64,000 nt of DNA from Roseovarius bejariae (GTDB lineage: Bacteria > Pseudomonadota > Alphaproteobacteria > Rhodobacterales > Rhodobacteraceae). How positions within the stretch are numbered: position 1 is the first letter of the stretch; every line of letters begins with the position of its first letter. The position numbers were made by a program, and so were the translations under genes. Shown piece by piece: positions 1 through 7,993 of the stretch. The stretch covers positions 2,671,501-2,735,500 of the forward strand of contig NZ_SZWE01000001.1 of NCBI RefSeq assembly GCF_009669325.1, in the 5' to 3' direction. The notes beneath the pieces were generated by a model. The model was not told where the DNA came from. It saw only the letters and a program-made list of their open reading frames with translations, and ran no database searches.

Positions 1-787
1 GGCGGCGGTTGCGGCCTCGGCCGGGCGTGCGGAGGGGGCCAAGCACGCGGTGCGGGAGCCGGATTGGCAGGCGCTTTTCGCGGGTAAGCCGGTGAAGCGC
101 GTTCTGGCGCGGTGGATCATCGGCTGGACCAAGGCGCGGGTGCGCGACCGCGAGAACCTGAGGTTCGAACGCACACGGATTTTCGGCCATGCGCGGCGGG
201 TGTTTCTGGGGATTGGCCGCGAGTTGACAGCACGCGGGCACCTGGCCGCGCCGCGTGACGTGTTTCACCTGACCACGCAGGAGGTTCTGGGTGCCGTCGA
301 GGGGTTCAACCTGTCGCCGGATTTGAAGGGCATCGTGGCAATGCGGCAGGCCGAGGACGCGGCATCAAGCGGGCGGCCCGATCCGCCCGAGCGGATCGAG
401 GTACGAGGGCCTGCGATCCTGCCCCACTGGCAGGAGGACGAGGGCCCGCGCGACGACAGCCGTCGCAAAACCGGCACGGGCTGTTCGGCGGGGCAGGTGC
501 GGGCCAGGGCGCGGGTGATCCGCGATCCGCGCACCGAGGCGCTGGAGCCGGGCGATATTCTGGTTGCGCGGCATACCGACCCCGGCTGGATCGCGGTGTT
601 TTCCAATGCTTCGGCCATCGTGGTTGAGCGCGGCTCGCTTTTGTCGCACTCGGCGATCGTGGCGCGGGAGTTGGGCATTCCATGTGTTGTCGGCCTGAAG
701 GGCGCGACGCAGTGGATCGAGGACGGTGAGACATTGGCCGTCAACGGGGCCACGGGCGAAGTGGAGCGCGTTGATGACGGGAAGTGA
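1..787 (+). CDS. PEP synthase-like protein, C-terminal end (PEP-utilising mobile domain), partial
   Basis: The reading frame is open from the window edge, so only the last ~261 residues are visible. The end contains the swivelling phosphohistidine domain of PEP-utilising enzymes: a GDILVARHTDPGW strand, then LLSHSAIVARELGIP, which corresponds to the family motif G-x-T-S-H-A-A-I-V-A-R-E, with the phospho-accepting His. The preceding segment (NLRFERTRIFGHARRVF) resembles the linker region of PEP synthase and rifampin-phosphotransferase-like proteins, which transfer phosphate from ATP or PEP to a small molecule through this His. The substrate cannot be told. The stop codon lies 14 bases inside the next gene, so it is translationally coupled to the BtaA-like gene and is probably the first visible member of a five-gene operon. 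Whether the N-terminal ATP-grasp domain is present lies outside the window. Confidence 0.8.
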   Translation, partial: AAVAASAGRAEGAKHAVREPDWQALFAGKPVKRVLARWIIGWTKARVRDRENLRFERTRIFGHARRVFLGIGRELTARGHLAAPRDVFHLTTQEVLGAVEGFNLSPDLKGIVAMRQAEDAASSGRPDPPERIEVRGPAILPHWQEDEGPRDDSRRKTGTGCSAGQVRARARVIRDPRTEALEPGDILVARHTDPGWIAVFSNASAIVVERGSLLSHSAIVARELGIPCVVGLKGATQWIEDGETLAVNGATGEVERVDDGK

Positions 788-1874
788 GATCGAAAGCCGC
801 GCCGCGTTTGACCACATCCGCTATGCGCAACTCTGGGAAGATGCCGATGTGTTGACCCAAGGCTTGGGGGAACAAGCGGGCCAGACGCTGGTTTCGATTT
901 GCTCGGCGGGGGATAATGCACTGGCCATGCTGACGCTGGACCCCGCGAAGGTGGTGGTGGTGGACCTCTCCCCGGCGCAGATCGCCTGTTTGCGGGTGCG
1001 GATCGGGGCCTATCGGGCGTTGTCGCACGCGGAGTTTCTGGAACTCATGGGATCGCGGCCAAGTGCGCGGCGCGGCGCGCTTCTGGCGCGGGCTTGTGAG
1101 GGTTTGGATGCGGAAACACGCGCCTTTTGGGAGGATCTTGCACCCGAAGTCGAGGCGCATGGGCTTGGTGGTGTGGGTAAATTCGAACGCTATTTCCGCA
1201 TCTTCCGCCGCTGGCTTTTACCGCTTGTTCATTCGCGCCGGACCATCGCGGCGATATTCGAGCCGCGCGACCCCGAGGCGCGGGAAGAATTTTTTGACAA
1301 ACGCTTTAACACATGGCGTTGGCGGCTGTTGATGCGGGTCTTTTTCTCGCGTTTCGTCATGGGGCGGATGGGCCGTGACAAGGCGTTTTTCGACCATGTG
1401 GAGGGCAGCCCGGCACAGCATGTGGCGCGGCGGTTGCGCCATGCCGGGGTTGGGACCGACCCGTCGCAAAACCCATACCTGCACTGGATCATGACAGGCA
1501 CCCATGGTCCGGCGTTGCCGATGGCGTGGCGGGAAGAGCACTTCGAGGTGATCCGCGACAGGCTGGGCCGGTTGGACATTCGGCCCGGATCGTTGGAAGC
1601 CTTTGTTTCAACGGGGGAAAAGGCGCATGGGTTCAACCTTTCGGATATTTTCGAATACATGTCACCGGATGTGTTTGCGCAGGTTTACGGTACGATCCTC
1701 GGGGCATCGGCACCGGGGGCGCGGCTGGTTTATTGGAACATGATGGCGCCGCGCCGGGTGCCCAAGGTTTATGCCGACCGGGTCGAAAGCTTGAGCGACC
1801 TTGAGGATCGCCTGAAGGCACAGGACATGGCGTTTTTCTATTCCGATTTCGTTGTGGAAGAGGTGCGCGGGTGA
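774..1874 (+). CDS. DUF3419 / BtaA-like S-adenosylmethionine 3-amino-3-carboxypropyl transferase
   Basis: 366 residues, read from the ATG at 774, which overlaps the previous stop by 14 bases; the frame stays open further upstream but only inside the previous gene. The N-terminus (FDHIRYAQLWEDADVL, then LVSICSAGDNALAML and VVVVDLSPAQIACL) matches the DUF3419/BtaA family, in which a Rossmann-like SAM-binding fold moves the 3-amino-3-carboxypropyl group of SAM to diacylglycerol as the first step of betaine-lipid synthesis. SICSAGDN is the SAM-binding loop and VVDLSPAQ the strand-2 acidic end. The protein is shorter than characterised BtaA (about 400 residues), and no BtaB-type N-methyltransferase is adjacent, so the acceptor may differ. 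The last four bases (GTGA) overlap the next start. Family call is firm; the actual acceptor is unknown. Confidence 0.8.
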   Translation: MTGSEIESRAAFDHIRYAQLWEDADVLTQGLGEQAGQTLVSICSAGDNALAMLTLDPAKVVVVDLSPAQIACLRVRIGAYRALSHAEFLELMGSRPSARRGALLARACEGLDAETRAFWEDLAPEVEAHGLGGVGKFERYFRIFRRWLLPLVHSRRTIAAIFEPRDPEAREEFFDKRFNTWRWRLLMRVFFSRFVMGRMGRDKAFFDHVEGSPAQHVARRLRHAGVGTDPSQNPYLHWIMTGTHGPALPMAWREEHFEVIRDRLGRLDIRPGSLEAFVSTGEKAHGFNLSDIFEYMSPDVFAQVYGTILGASAPGARLVYWNMMAPRRVPKVYADRVESLSDLEDRLKAQDMAFFYSDFVVEEVRG

Positions 1875-3194
1875 GCGTGGCGGTGCAAATCGGTTTGGCG
1901 GTCGCTTCGGTTGCCGTGTTGCTGGGGCTGATGGCGCTTGTCCGCAAGGGAGCACGTGCCATGGGCCTTGGCTCCGAGGTGCAGAGGAAACTGGTGCATG
2001 TGGGCACCGGGCTGTATGCGCTGACCCTGCCCTGGCTGTTCCCGGAGCGCTGGCCTGTTTACATGCTGATCGGACTGACGCTGGCCGTGATGCTGCTGCT
2101 GCGCCTGCCGCGCTTTGCCAATGGGATCGGCGGGGCGCTGCATGGGGTTGAGCGCCGGTCCTACGGGGATGTCCTGTTGGCGGCCTCGGTGGGGCTGTGT
2201 TTCTTCTTTGCCAATGGTGATGCGCTTCTTTATGTGTTGCCGCTCGCGGTGCTGACGCTGGCCGATGCCGCCGCCGCGCTTGTTGGTACACGATATGCCA
2301 CGCGGCTTTACCGGGTCGAGGAGGGCTACAAGAGCGTTGAGGGCACGGTAGCATTTTCCCTTGTGACGCTGCTTTTGTCGATCATCTGCCTGATGTTTCT
2401 GGTCGACCTGCCGCCGGGGAACATCCTTGCGCTGTCCGTGATGGTTACCGGCTTTGCCTCGTTGGTCGAGGCGCAAAGCTGGCGCGGGTTCGACAACCTG
2501 TTCCTGCCGCTTGGCCTGTTGGTTTTCCTGTCGGTGCATGTCGATAGCAACCTTGTGGAACTGGTTGTTTTCGCGGTGCTTTTCCTGATCGCGATTGTAG
2601 GCTTTCGGCTGGTCGGAACGCGCGCGGGGCTAAGTGCGCATGCCTGCCGGGTTTACGTGGTGGCGATGTTTTTGGTGTTGGCCGTGACCGCGCCACAAAA
2701 CGCTCTGCTGCCTGCCTTGGTCCTGTTGTCGCATGCCTGGGCCAAGGTTCAGGCGCCGGGGCAGGATGACCATGGCGATCTGGATGTCGTGGCGGCTCTG
2801 GCGATCATCAGCTTTGGCTGGCTGGCTTTGGGCGATGCCACGGGATGGAGTGCGATTGGCTTTTACGGATTGACCGCGATGGGAATGACGATGGGGTTGT
2901 CGGTGATCGCGCTCTGTGGGCATCTCCCATGGATCATACTGATTTCACTGGGCCTTTTGGGGTTGCGTGAGGCCGTTATCGTAGTGAATTCGGACGCCTC
3001 GAACTGGGCAGAGCCCTTGGGGGGGGCTCGCCGGGGCGACGTTGGTGTTGACGGCGCTCATGGCCAAGTTTTGGCCATGGGCCTTTGCCAGCGACCGGGT
3101 TTTGAAGTTAACCCTCTTGTCGCTGTTTTTTCCATTGATTGCATATATTTACATGACATTCACACAGGTCGCTGATGTAGGGGTGCCAAGATGA
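1871..3194 (+). CDS. phytol/dolichol-kinase-like membrane protein, frameshifted in a G8 tract
   Basis: Starts with GTG overlapping the previous stop (GTGA). The first ~200 residues carry signatures of the SEC59/DGK1/VTE5 family of CTP-dependent polyprenol and phytol kinases: RKLVHVGTGLYAL near residue 40, LTLADAAAALVGTRYA near 130 and KSVEGTVAF near 155, set among many membrane helices. A second half of similar size is also polytopic, making this about twice the usual length. As read, the frame ends at 3175 with a hydrophilic tail. If one G is removed from the run of eight at 3019-3026, the protein continues as two further hydrophobic helices and stops at 3192-3194, overlapping the next ATG as ATGA, like the other junctions of this operon. 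The tract is therefore a sequencing indel, a phase-variable switch or a true mutation. Likely role: phosphorylation of a prenol or lipid alcohol in the membrane. Confidence 0.75.
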
Positions 3195-4033
3195 CGAAAG
3201 AGGTTTTGAAGACAGATGGCGGGCGCCTGACATTGTATTGGGATGCACCTGAATGGGATGGCGTGCCAACGGTGGCAATTGGAGACATCGCCTTTCGGTC
3301 GCGCGCAGACGGGAAGCAGATTTTGCAACAAGCCATTGATATGGCAGGGGAAAAAGGCTTCGACCGTATGGTCGGGCCAATGTCGGGGGATACATGGCAT
3401 AGTTACCGTTTCGTCAGTGAAAGCGACGGGAGTCCGGCGTTCTTGATGGAGCCCAAGGAGATGCCGGAGGCGCGGGCGGCGTTTCATGCGGCGGGGTTTT
3501 CGGTGATTGGGCGCTATTTCTCGGCGCGGCAATCCCTTGAGGACATCGGCGCGTCGCCGCCGGAGAGTGAAGGGTTTCGGATCGAGGCATGGGATGGGGC
3601 CGATCCAGAAAACTTGTTCCGGCAGGTGTTCCATGTGTCCTCTCAAGCTTTTGAAAACAATGCCTTTTATAAGCCGATCACGGTGGAGCAGTTCCTTACG
3701 ATGTATATGCCCATCGTGCCGATGCTCAAGAAAGAGCTGATCGTTTTCGCCCGAACGCCCGAGGGGGAATTGGCGGGGTTCCTGTTTGCTATTCCTGACT
3801 ATGCGCATGGGCCGGAGAGTGAAACCGTGATCCTGAAAACCTATGCCAGCCTTGTGCGCGGGGCCGGGCGGGCCTTGGTGCATGCCTGTCAAACTGCGGC
3901 TAAGTCATTGGGGTACAAGCATTTAATCCATGGTTTGATCCATGATGCCAACCAATCCGCTGAGCGCAGTGAACAGGAAGGTGGCAAGATTTTTCGCCGC
4001 TACGAATTGTTGGGTCTTGAGCTAAATGACTGA
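3191..4033 (+). CDS. GNAT-like acyltransferase-fold protein
   Basis: 280 residues. The central stretch RMVGPMSGDTWHSYRFV followed by FLMEPKEMPEARAAFHAAGF is typical of a group of GNAT-fold proteins in which a G-P-(M/I)-x-G-D-T-W-H-S-Y-R signature precedes a comment-like E-P-x(n)-A-A-G-F segment; C-terminal AHGPESETVILKTYASLVRGAGRALVHA fits the acetyl-CoA pyrophosphate-binding loop region (R-G-A-G-R-A). No secretion signal or membrane segment. The start overlaps the corrected stop of the upstream kinase (ATGA), and its own stop overlaps the downstream ligase by eight bases, so it is embedded in the operon. A reasonable guess is transfer of the acyl group activated by the neighbouring adenylating enzyme, but neither donor nor acceptor can be read from the sequence. 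Confidence 0.6.
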   Translation: MTKEVLKTDGGRLTLYWDAPEWDGVPTVAIGDIAFRSRADGKQILQQAIDMAGEKGFDRMVGPMSGDTWHSYRFVSESDGSPAFLMEPKEMPEARAAFHAAGFSVIGRYFSARQSLEDIGASPPESEGFRIEAWDGADPENLFRQVFHVSSQAFENNAFYKPITVEQFLTMYMPIVPMLKKELIVFARTPEGELAGFLFAIPDYAHGPESETVILKTYASLVRGAGRALVHACQTAAKSLGYKHLIHGLIHDANQSAERSEQEGGKIFRRYELLGLELND

Positions 4034-5444
4034 TTTGCTTGATCATTTCGACGCGGCCGTGGCACGGCACCCGGAGCGGGTGGCGATTGTCGATGGCAGC
4101 GGCCGGGAGGTCACGTTTCAGGAATTACAAAGCCTTTCCAGAGGGTTAGCGGAAGAATGGCGGGCCAAGGGAGTGCGACCCGGCGACCGGGTGCTTATGG
4201 CAATGGGGGTTAACGTCGAGCTTTATGCCAGCCTTGCCGCCCTGTGGTCCTTGGGGGCGACGGTGGTTTTGCCGGAACCTGCCATGGGGCTGAAGGGGCT
4301 GCGCCATGCGGTGGCGACGACCAAGCCAAAAGCCTTTTGTGCCAAGGGGTTATACAGGTTCCTGAAGTTGATTATACCGGGGCTTTGGAGGGTGCCGGTT
4401 TTGCGCCCCCACGCGCCAGCGGAGGTAACAGAGGTTAAGGAACGGGTTAACGAGGCGGTGGCGCTCATCTCGTTTACCTCGGGGACCACGGGGGCACCCA
4501 AGGCGATCCCGCGGAGCCATTTTTTCCTTATGGCACAGTATGATGCGGTCGCGTCGATCTTGGAGAGCGAGGGGGAAGAGCGCGATCTGGTGGCATTCCC
4601 TGTCTTTACCTTGGTTAACCTTGCGGCGGGGCGAACCTCGATCCTGCCCTGTTGGAAAATGAGCCGATTGGCGCGCCTGACGCCGGCGCGATTGGGGGAT
4701 TGGTTGCGCGAAACCGGGGCGACACGGGCGCTTTTACCGCCGTCGCTGGCGGGGCTTTTACCCGGGGCGGGCAAGACCGGCCTGCGCCATGTGTTCACCG
4801 GGGGCGGTCCTGTTTTTCCCAATGTTGTCAAACGCCTGCAAGATGATCTTGGGGTTGATGTGACCTGTGTCTATGGCTCCACCGAGGCGGAGCCGATTGC
4901 CCATCTGAAGGGCCAAGAGATCGACGCAGAGGACATGGAGGAAATGGCGCGGGGGGCGGGCCTTTTGGTGGGCCGCCCGGTGCCGGAGGTGCGATTAAGG
5001 ATTTGTGAGGGTGAGATCGAAGTCACCGGAGATCACGTTAACAAGTCTTACCTCGACCCCGCGCAGACCCGTGAGAACAAGATTTTCGAGGGGGACGACG
5101 TTTGGCACCGCACGGGGGATGCCGGGCGCTTGGACACGCAAGGGCGCTTGTGGCTTTGGGGTCGGGTGGGCGATGAGGTTGACGGGCCGGATGGGCCGAT
5201 CCACCCTTTCGTCGTGGAAGTGGCGGCAGCCGGGTGGAAAGGTGTAACCCATTGTGCATTAATGGAAAAATCAAATTCCCCGGTCCTGCTGATCGAGGGT
5301 GAGCGGCGGTATTTGCCAGAGTGGAAAGAGGCCGCGCGGACCTTGGGGATCGAAAAACTGGAGCTTGTATCGGCCATGCCGATGGATGCGCGGCACCATT
5401 CCAAGATCGACCGGGTGAAACTGGCCCGGATGCTGAATGGTTAA
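4026..5444 (+). CDS. AMP-forming acyl-CoA synthetase / fatty-acid ligase family protein
   Basis: 472 residues of the ANL adenylating superfamily. The P-loop motif ISFTSGTTGAPKAIPRSH (around residue 150) and VTCVYGSTEAEPI (around 280, the aromatic-substrate/ATP motif), then WHRTGDAGRLDTQGRLWLWGR (around 365; the conserved TGD Asp) are all present. The C-terminal domain ends HHSKIDRVKLARML, whose SKIDR replaces the usual G-K-I-x-R/K catalytic lysine motif. It is short for the family. It adenylates a carboxylate, which is then passed on to CoA, a carrier or an amine; in this operon the GNAT-like protein or the lipid products of the BtaA-like and kinase genes are possible partners. The TAA stop lies inside the first arm of a palindromic repeat. 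Fatty acid-type substrate is an inference only. Confidence 0.8.
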   Translation: MTDLLDHFDAAVARHPERVAIVDGSGREVTFQELQSLSRGLAEEWRAKGVRPGDRVLMAMGVNVELYASLAALWSLGATVVLPEPAMGLKGLRHAVATTKPKAFCAKGLYRFLKLIIPGLWRVPVLRPHAPAEVTEVKERVNEAVALISFTSGTTGAPKAIPRSHFFLMAQYDAVASILESEGEERDLVAFPVFTLVNLAAGRTSILPCWKMSRLARLTPARLGDWLRETGATRALLPPSLAGLLPGAGKTGLRHVFTGGGPVFPNVVKRLQDDLGVDVTCVYGSTEAEPIAHLKGQEIDAEDMEEMARGAGLLVGRPVPEVRLRICEGEIEVTGDHVNKSYLDPAQTRENKIFEGDDVWHRTGDAGRLDTQGRLWLWGRVGDEVDGPDGPIHPFVVEVAAAGWKGVTHCALMEKSNSPVLLIEGERRYLPEWKEAARTLGIEKLELVSAMPMDARHHSKIDRVKLARMLNG

Positions 5445-5526
5445 CGTACGAGTCGTACGTTTTAACCATGGGTTTCGTACGAAAATCCGGGGGACCAACC
5501 AGAGTTTCGTACGAGTCGTACGAAAC
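5443..5526. repeat. composite palindromic repeat, copy 1 (three CGTACGA palindromes)
   Basis: Three palindromes are packed in 84 bases: AACGTACGA-G-TCGTACGTT (5443-5461, perfect around a central G at 5452), TTTCGTACGAAA (5473-5484, perfect), and a 23-base perfect palindrome at 5504-5526 with the same CGTACGAGTCGTACG core. Core to short site is 13 bases and short site to second core is 23 bases. The same three motifs occur at 56546-56623 with spacings 23 and 13, i.e. the element inverted. The first palindrome includes the stop codon of the ligase gene. Function unknown; it could be a REP-like unit, a protein-binding site or an RNA hairpin array. Confidence 0.85.
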
Positions 5527-5660
5527 GCGGTGCGCCTGCGCGCCCGGCGGTCCGTTTTTTCGCAATAGCCCGATGGTGAATTCTTTGATCTTTGCTCTGG
5601 ACCTGTGGCCGGGGACGCGCGACGCTGTGGGGGACCGCATGTGATGAGCCGGGATTTTTC

Positions 5661-5736
5661 AGGGGCGCTGCCCCTTGGTTGAAAATGGGATTTTCAACCC
5701 ACCCCGGGATACTTGTGAAAAGAAGAAAGGGGGGCG
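5661..5736 (+). promoter_or_regulatory. hairpins and Roseobacter-type leader before kbl
   Basis: The stretch carries a hairpin AGGGGC-gct-GCCCCT (5661-5675), directly followed by a perfect 10-bp stem GGTTGAAAAT-ggg-ATTTTCAACC (5677-5699), then CCCCGGGATACTTGTGAAAAG and a strong purine-rich ribosome binding site (AAGAAAGGGGGG) before the kbl ATG at 5739. Related purine-rich leader-like strings recur near 46763-46845 and 50678-50704, and the GGGGCAGCGCCCCTGA half recurs near 46888. Neither stem is followed by a clear T run in the + direction, so structured 5' UTR is more likely than a terminator. The remaining 5527-5660 shows nothing recognisable. Confidence 0.45.
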
Positions 5737-5738
5737 TC

Positions 5739-6935
5739 ATGCGCGCATCCGAGAGGTTCGATCAGGATTTAGGCGCGCGGCTGAACGGGCTGCGCGAAGA
5801 GGGGCTTTACAGGCGCGAGCGGGTGATCACCTCGATGCAGGCCGGAGAGGTTTCGTTGGAGGGGGGAGCGGAGGTGGTGAACCTGTGCGCCAACAACTAC
5901 CTTGGCTTGGCCGATGATGCGCGGGTGATCGCGGCGGCGCATGAGGCCTTGGACCGCTATGGGTTCGGGATGGCCAGCGTGCGGTTCATTTGCGGCACCC
6001 AAGAGGAACACAAGGCGCTGGAGGCGCGGATCGCGGCGTTTCTGGGGATGGAGGATGCGATCCTTTATGCGGCGGCGTTCGATGCCAACGCGGGGTTGTT
6101 TGAAACGCTTCTCGGGCCGGAGGATGCGATCATCTCGGATGCGCTCAATCATGCGAGCATCATTGACGGGGTGCGTTTGTGCAAAGCGCAGCGGTATCGC
6201 TATGCCAATTCGGATATGGCGGACCTTGAGCGCTGTTTGCAGGAGGCGCAGGGCGCGCGGCATCGGATGATCGCCACCGACGGGGTGTTTTCCATGGACG
6301 GTTATATCGCCAAGCTGGAGGCGATTTGCGATCTGGCCGAACGCTATGACGCGATGGTCATGGTGGATGATTGCCATGCCACCGGGTTTCTGGGCGAGAC
6401 CGGCCGGGGGAGCCATGAGCATTGCGGGGTCATGGGGCGGGTGGATATCCTGACAGGGACACTTGGCAAGGCGCTTGGCGGGGCCTCGGGCGGGTATACC
6501 GCGGCCAGTGCGCGGGTGGTGGATTGGCTCAGGCAACGCTCGCGGCCGTATTTGTTTTCCAACACGCTGGCGCCGGTGATTGCCGGGGCATCCCTGACGG
6601 TGTTCGATTTGTTGGAGAGCGAGGGTGCGGCGATGCGCGCGCGGCTTTGGGAGAATGCGGCGTATTTCCGCGAGCGGATGGGGGCCTTGGGTTTCGAGTT
6701 GTTGCCGGGAGAGCATGCGATCATTCCGGTGATGTTGCGCGACCCGAAGCTGGCGCAGGACATGGCGGCGCGCTTGGGCGAGCGGGGGGTTTACGTGACC
6801 GCCTTCAGCTTCCCGGTGGTGCCGAAGGGGCAGGACCGGATCAGGACACAGATGAGCGCGGCGGTCACGCGCGAGATGCTGGATCGGGCGATTGATGCCT
6901 TCGAGGCGGTGGGCCGTGAACTGGGGGTGATCTGA
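5739..6935 (+). CDS. kbl: glycine C-acetyltransferase (2-amino-3-ketobutyrate CoA ligase)
   Basis: 398 residues, the same length as the E. coli enzyme. A PLP-dependent alpha-oxoamine synthase: it cleaves 2-amino-3-ketobutyrate with CoA into glycine and acetyl-CoA in the cytosol. Visible signatures are [12 protein letters not shown] (about 49-60), [16 protein letters not shown] (80-95), [10 protein letters not shown] (210-219, PLP-contacting Asp and His) and [15 protein letters not shown] with the Schiff-base lysine at K244. The start is the ATG at 5739 with a strong AGAAAGGGGGG site; an upstream in-frame extension is just leader sequence. The stop shares one base with the tdh start, so the two enzymes are co-translated and catalyse consecutive steps of threonine catabolism. 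Confidence 0.96.
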   Translation: MRASERFDQDLGARLNGLREEGLYRRERVITSMQAGEVSLEGGAEVVNLCANNYLGLADDARVIAAAHEALDRYGFGMASVRFICGTQEEHKALEARIAAFLGMEDAILYAAAFDANAGLFETLLGPEDAIISDALNHASIIDGVRLCKAQRYRYANSDMADLERCLQEAQGARHRMIATDGVFSMDGYIAKLEAICDLAERYDAMVMVDDCHATGFLGETGRGSHEHCGVMGRVDILTGTLGKALGGASGGYTAASARVVDWLRQRSRPYLFSNTLAPVIAGASLTVFDLLESEGAAMRARLWENAAYFRERMGALGFELLPGEHAIIPVMLRDPKLAQDMAARLGERGVYVTAFSFPVVPKGQDRIRTQMSAAVTREMLDRAIDAFEAVGRELGVI

Positions 6936-7978
6936 TGGAAAACCGGATGAAGGCGCTGGTCAAGGCGCGGCCCGAGCCGGGGCTTTGGATGGAGCATGTG
7001 CCGGTGCCCGAGGTTGGCCCCGGTGAGGTGCTGATCAAGGTGCGCAAATCGGCGATATGCGGCACGGATGTGCATATCTGGAAATGGGATGAGTTCAGCG
7101 CCAAGACGGTGCCGGTGCCCATGGTGGTGGGCCATGAGTTCATGGGCGAGGTGGTGGATTGCGGGCCGGGGGCCGGGAAGTACCACCTTGGCCAGCGGGT
7201 GAGCGGCGAGGGGCATATCGTGTGCAATGCCTGCCGCAATTGCCGTGCGGGGCGGGGGCATTTGTGCCGCAATACCAAGGGGGTGGGCGTGCAGAGGCCG
7301 GGGAGTTTCGCGGAATACATCTGTTTGCCGGAAAGCAACGTGGTGCCGATCCCCGATGACATCCCCGACGAGATCGCGGCGATTTTCGACCCCTTCGGCA
7401 ATGCGGTGCATACCGCGTTGAGTTTCGACCTGGTGGGCGAGGATGTTCTGGTGACCGGCGCGGGGCCGATCGGCATCATGGGCGCGCTGGTGGCGCAGCG
7501 GGCCGGGGCGCGCAAGGTGGTGATCACCGATATAGCCCCCTATCGGCTGGAGCTGGCGCGCAAGATGGGGGTGCAGCACGTGGTGGATACCTCGGCGGTG
7601 ACCCTGCGCGAGGTGATGTCGGATATCGGCATGAGTGAGGGGTTCGACGTGGGGCTTGAGATGTCGGGGGCGGCGCCGGCGATGCAGCAGATGATCGCGC
7701 GGATGAACAACGGCGGGAAGGTGGCGTTGCTCGGGATCGCGCCGACGGCATTCCCCGTGGATTGGAACACGGTGATTTTCAAGATGCTGCATATCAAGGG
7801 CATCTATGGCCGCGAGATGTACGAGACGTGGTACAAGATGATCGCGCTGGTGCAATCGGGGCTGGATGTTTCGGGGGTGATTACCCATCGGATCGGGATT
7901 GATGAGTTCGAGGATGGCTTTGCCGCCATGATCTCGGGGCAGTCGGGGAAGGTGGTGATGGATTGGGGGGGCGCCTGA
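6935..7978 (+). CDS. tdh: L-threonine 3-dehydrogenase
   Basis: 347 residues of the zinc-dependent medium-chain dehydrogenase family. It oxidises L-threonine to 2-amino-3-ketobutyrate with NAD, supplying the substrate of the upstream kbl product. Catalytic-zinc residues C42 ([11 protein letters not shown]), H67 and E68 (VVGHEF) are present, as is the structural-zinc lobe with four cysteines ([15 protein letters not shown]). The NAD fold is [45 protein letters not shown] is characteristic of Tdh rather than general alcohol dehydrogenases. TGATG junction with kbl. The next gene converges from the opposite strand 15 bases downstream, with no clear terminator between them. Confidence 0.95.
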   Translation: MENRMKALVKARPEPGLWMEHVPVPEVGPGEVLIKVRKSAICGTDVHIWKWDEFSAKTVPVPMVVGHEFMGEVVDCGPGAGKYHLGQRVSGEGHIVCNACRNCRAGRGHLCRNTKGVGVQRPGSFAEYICLPESNVVPIPDDIPDEIAAIFDPFGNAVHTALSFDLVGEDVLVTGAGPIGIMGALVAQRAGARKVVITDIAPYRLELARKMGVQHVVDTSAVTLREVMSDIGMSEGFDVGLEMSGAAPAMQQMIARMNNGGKVALLGIAPTAFPVDWNTVIFKMLHIKGIYGREMYETWYKMIALVQSGLDVSGVITHRIGIDEFEDGFAAMISGQSGKVVMDWGGA

Positions 7979-7993
7979 GCGGCGGCCCCCGCC

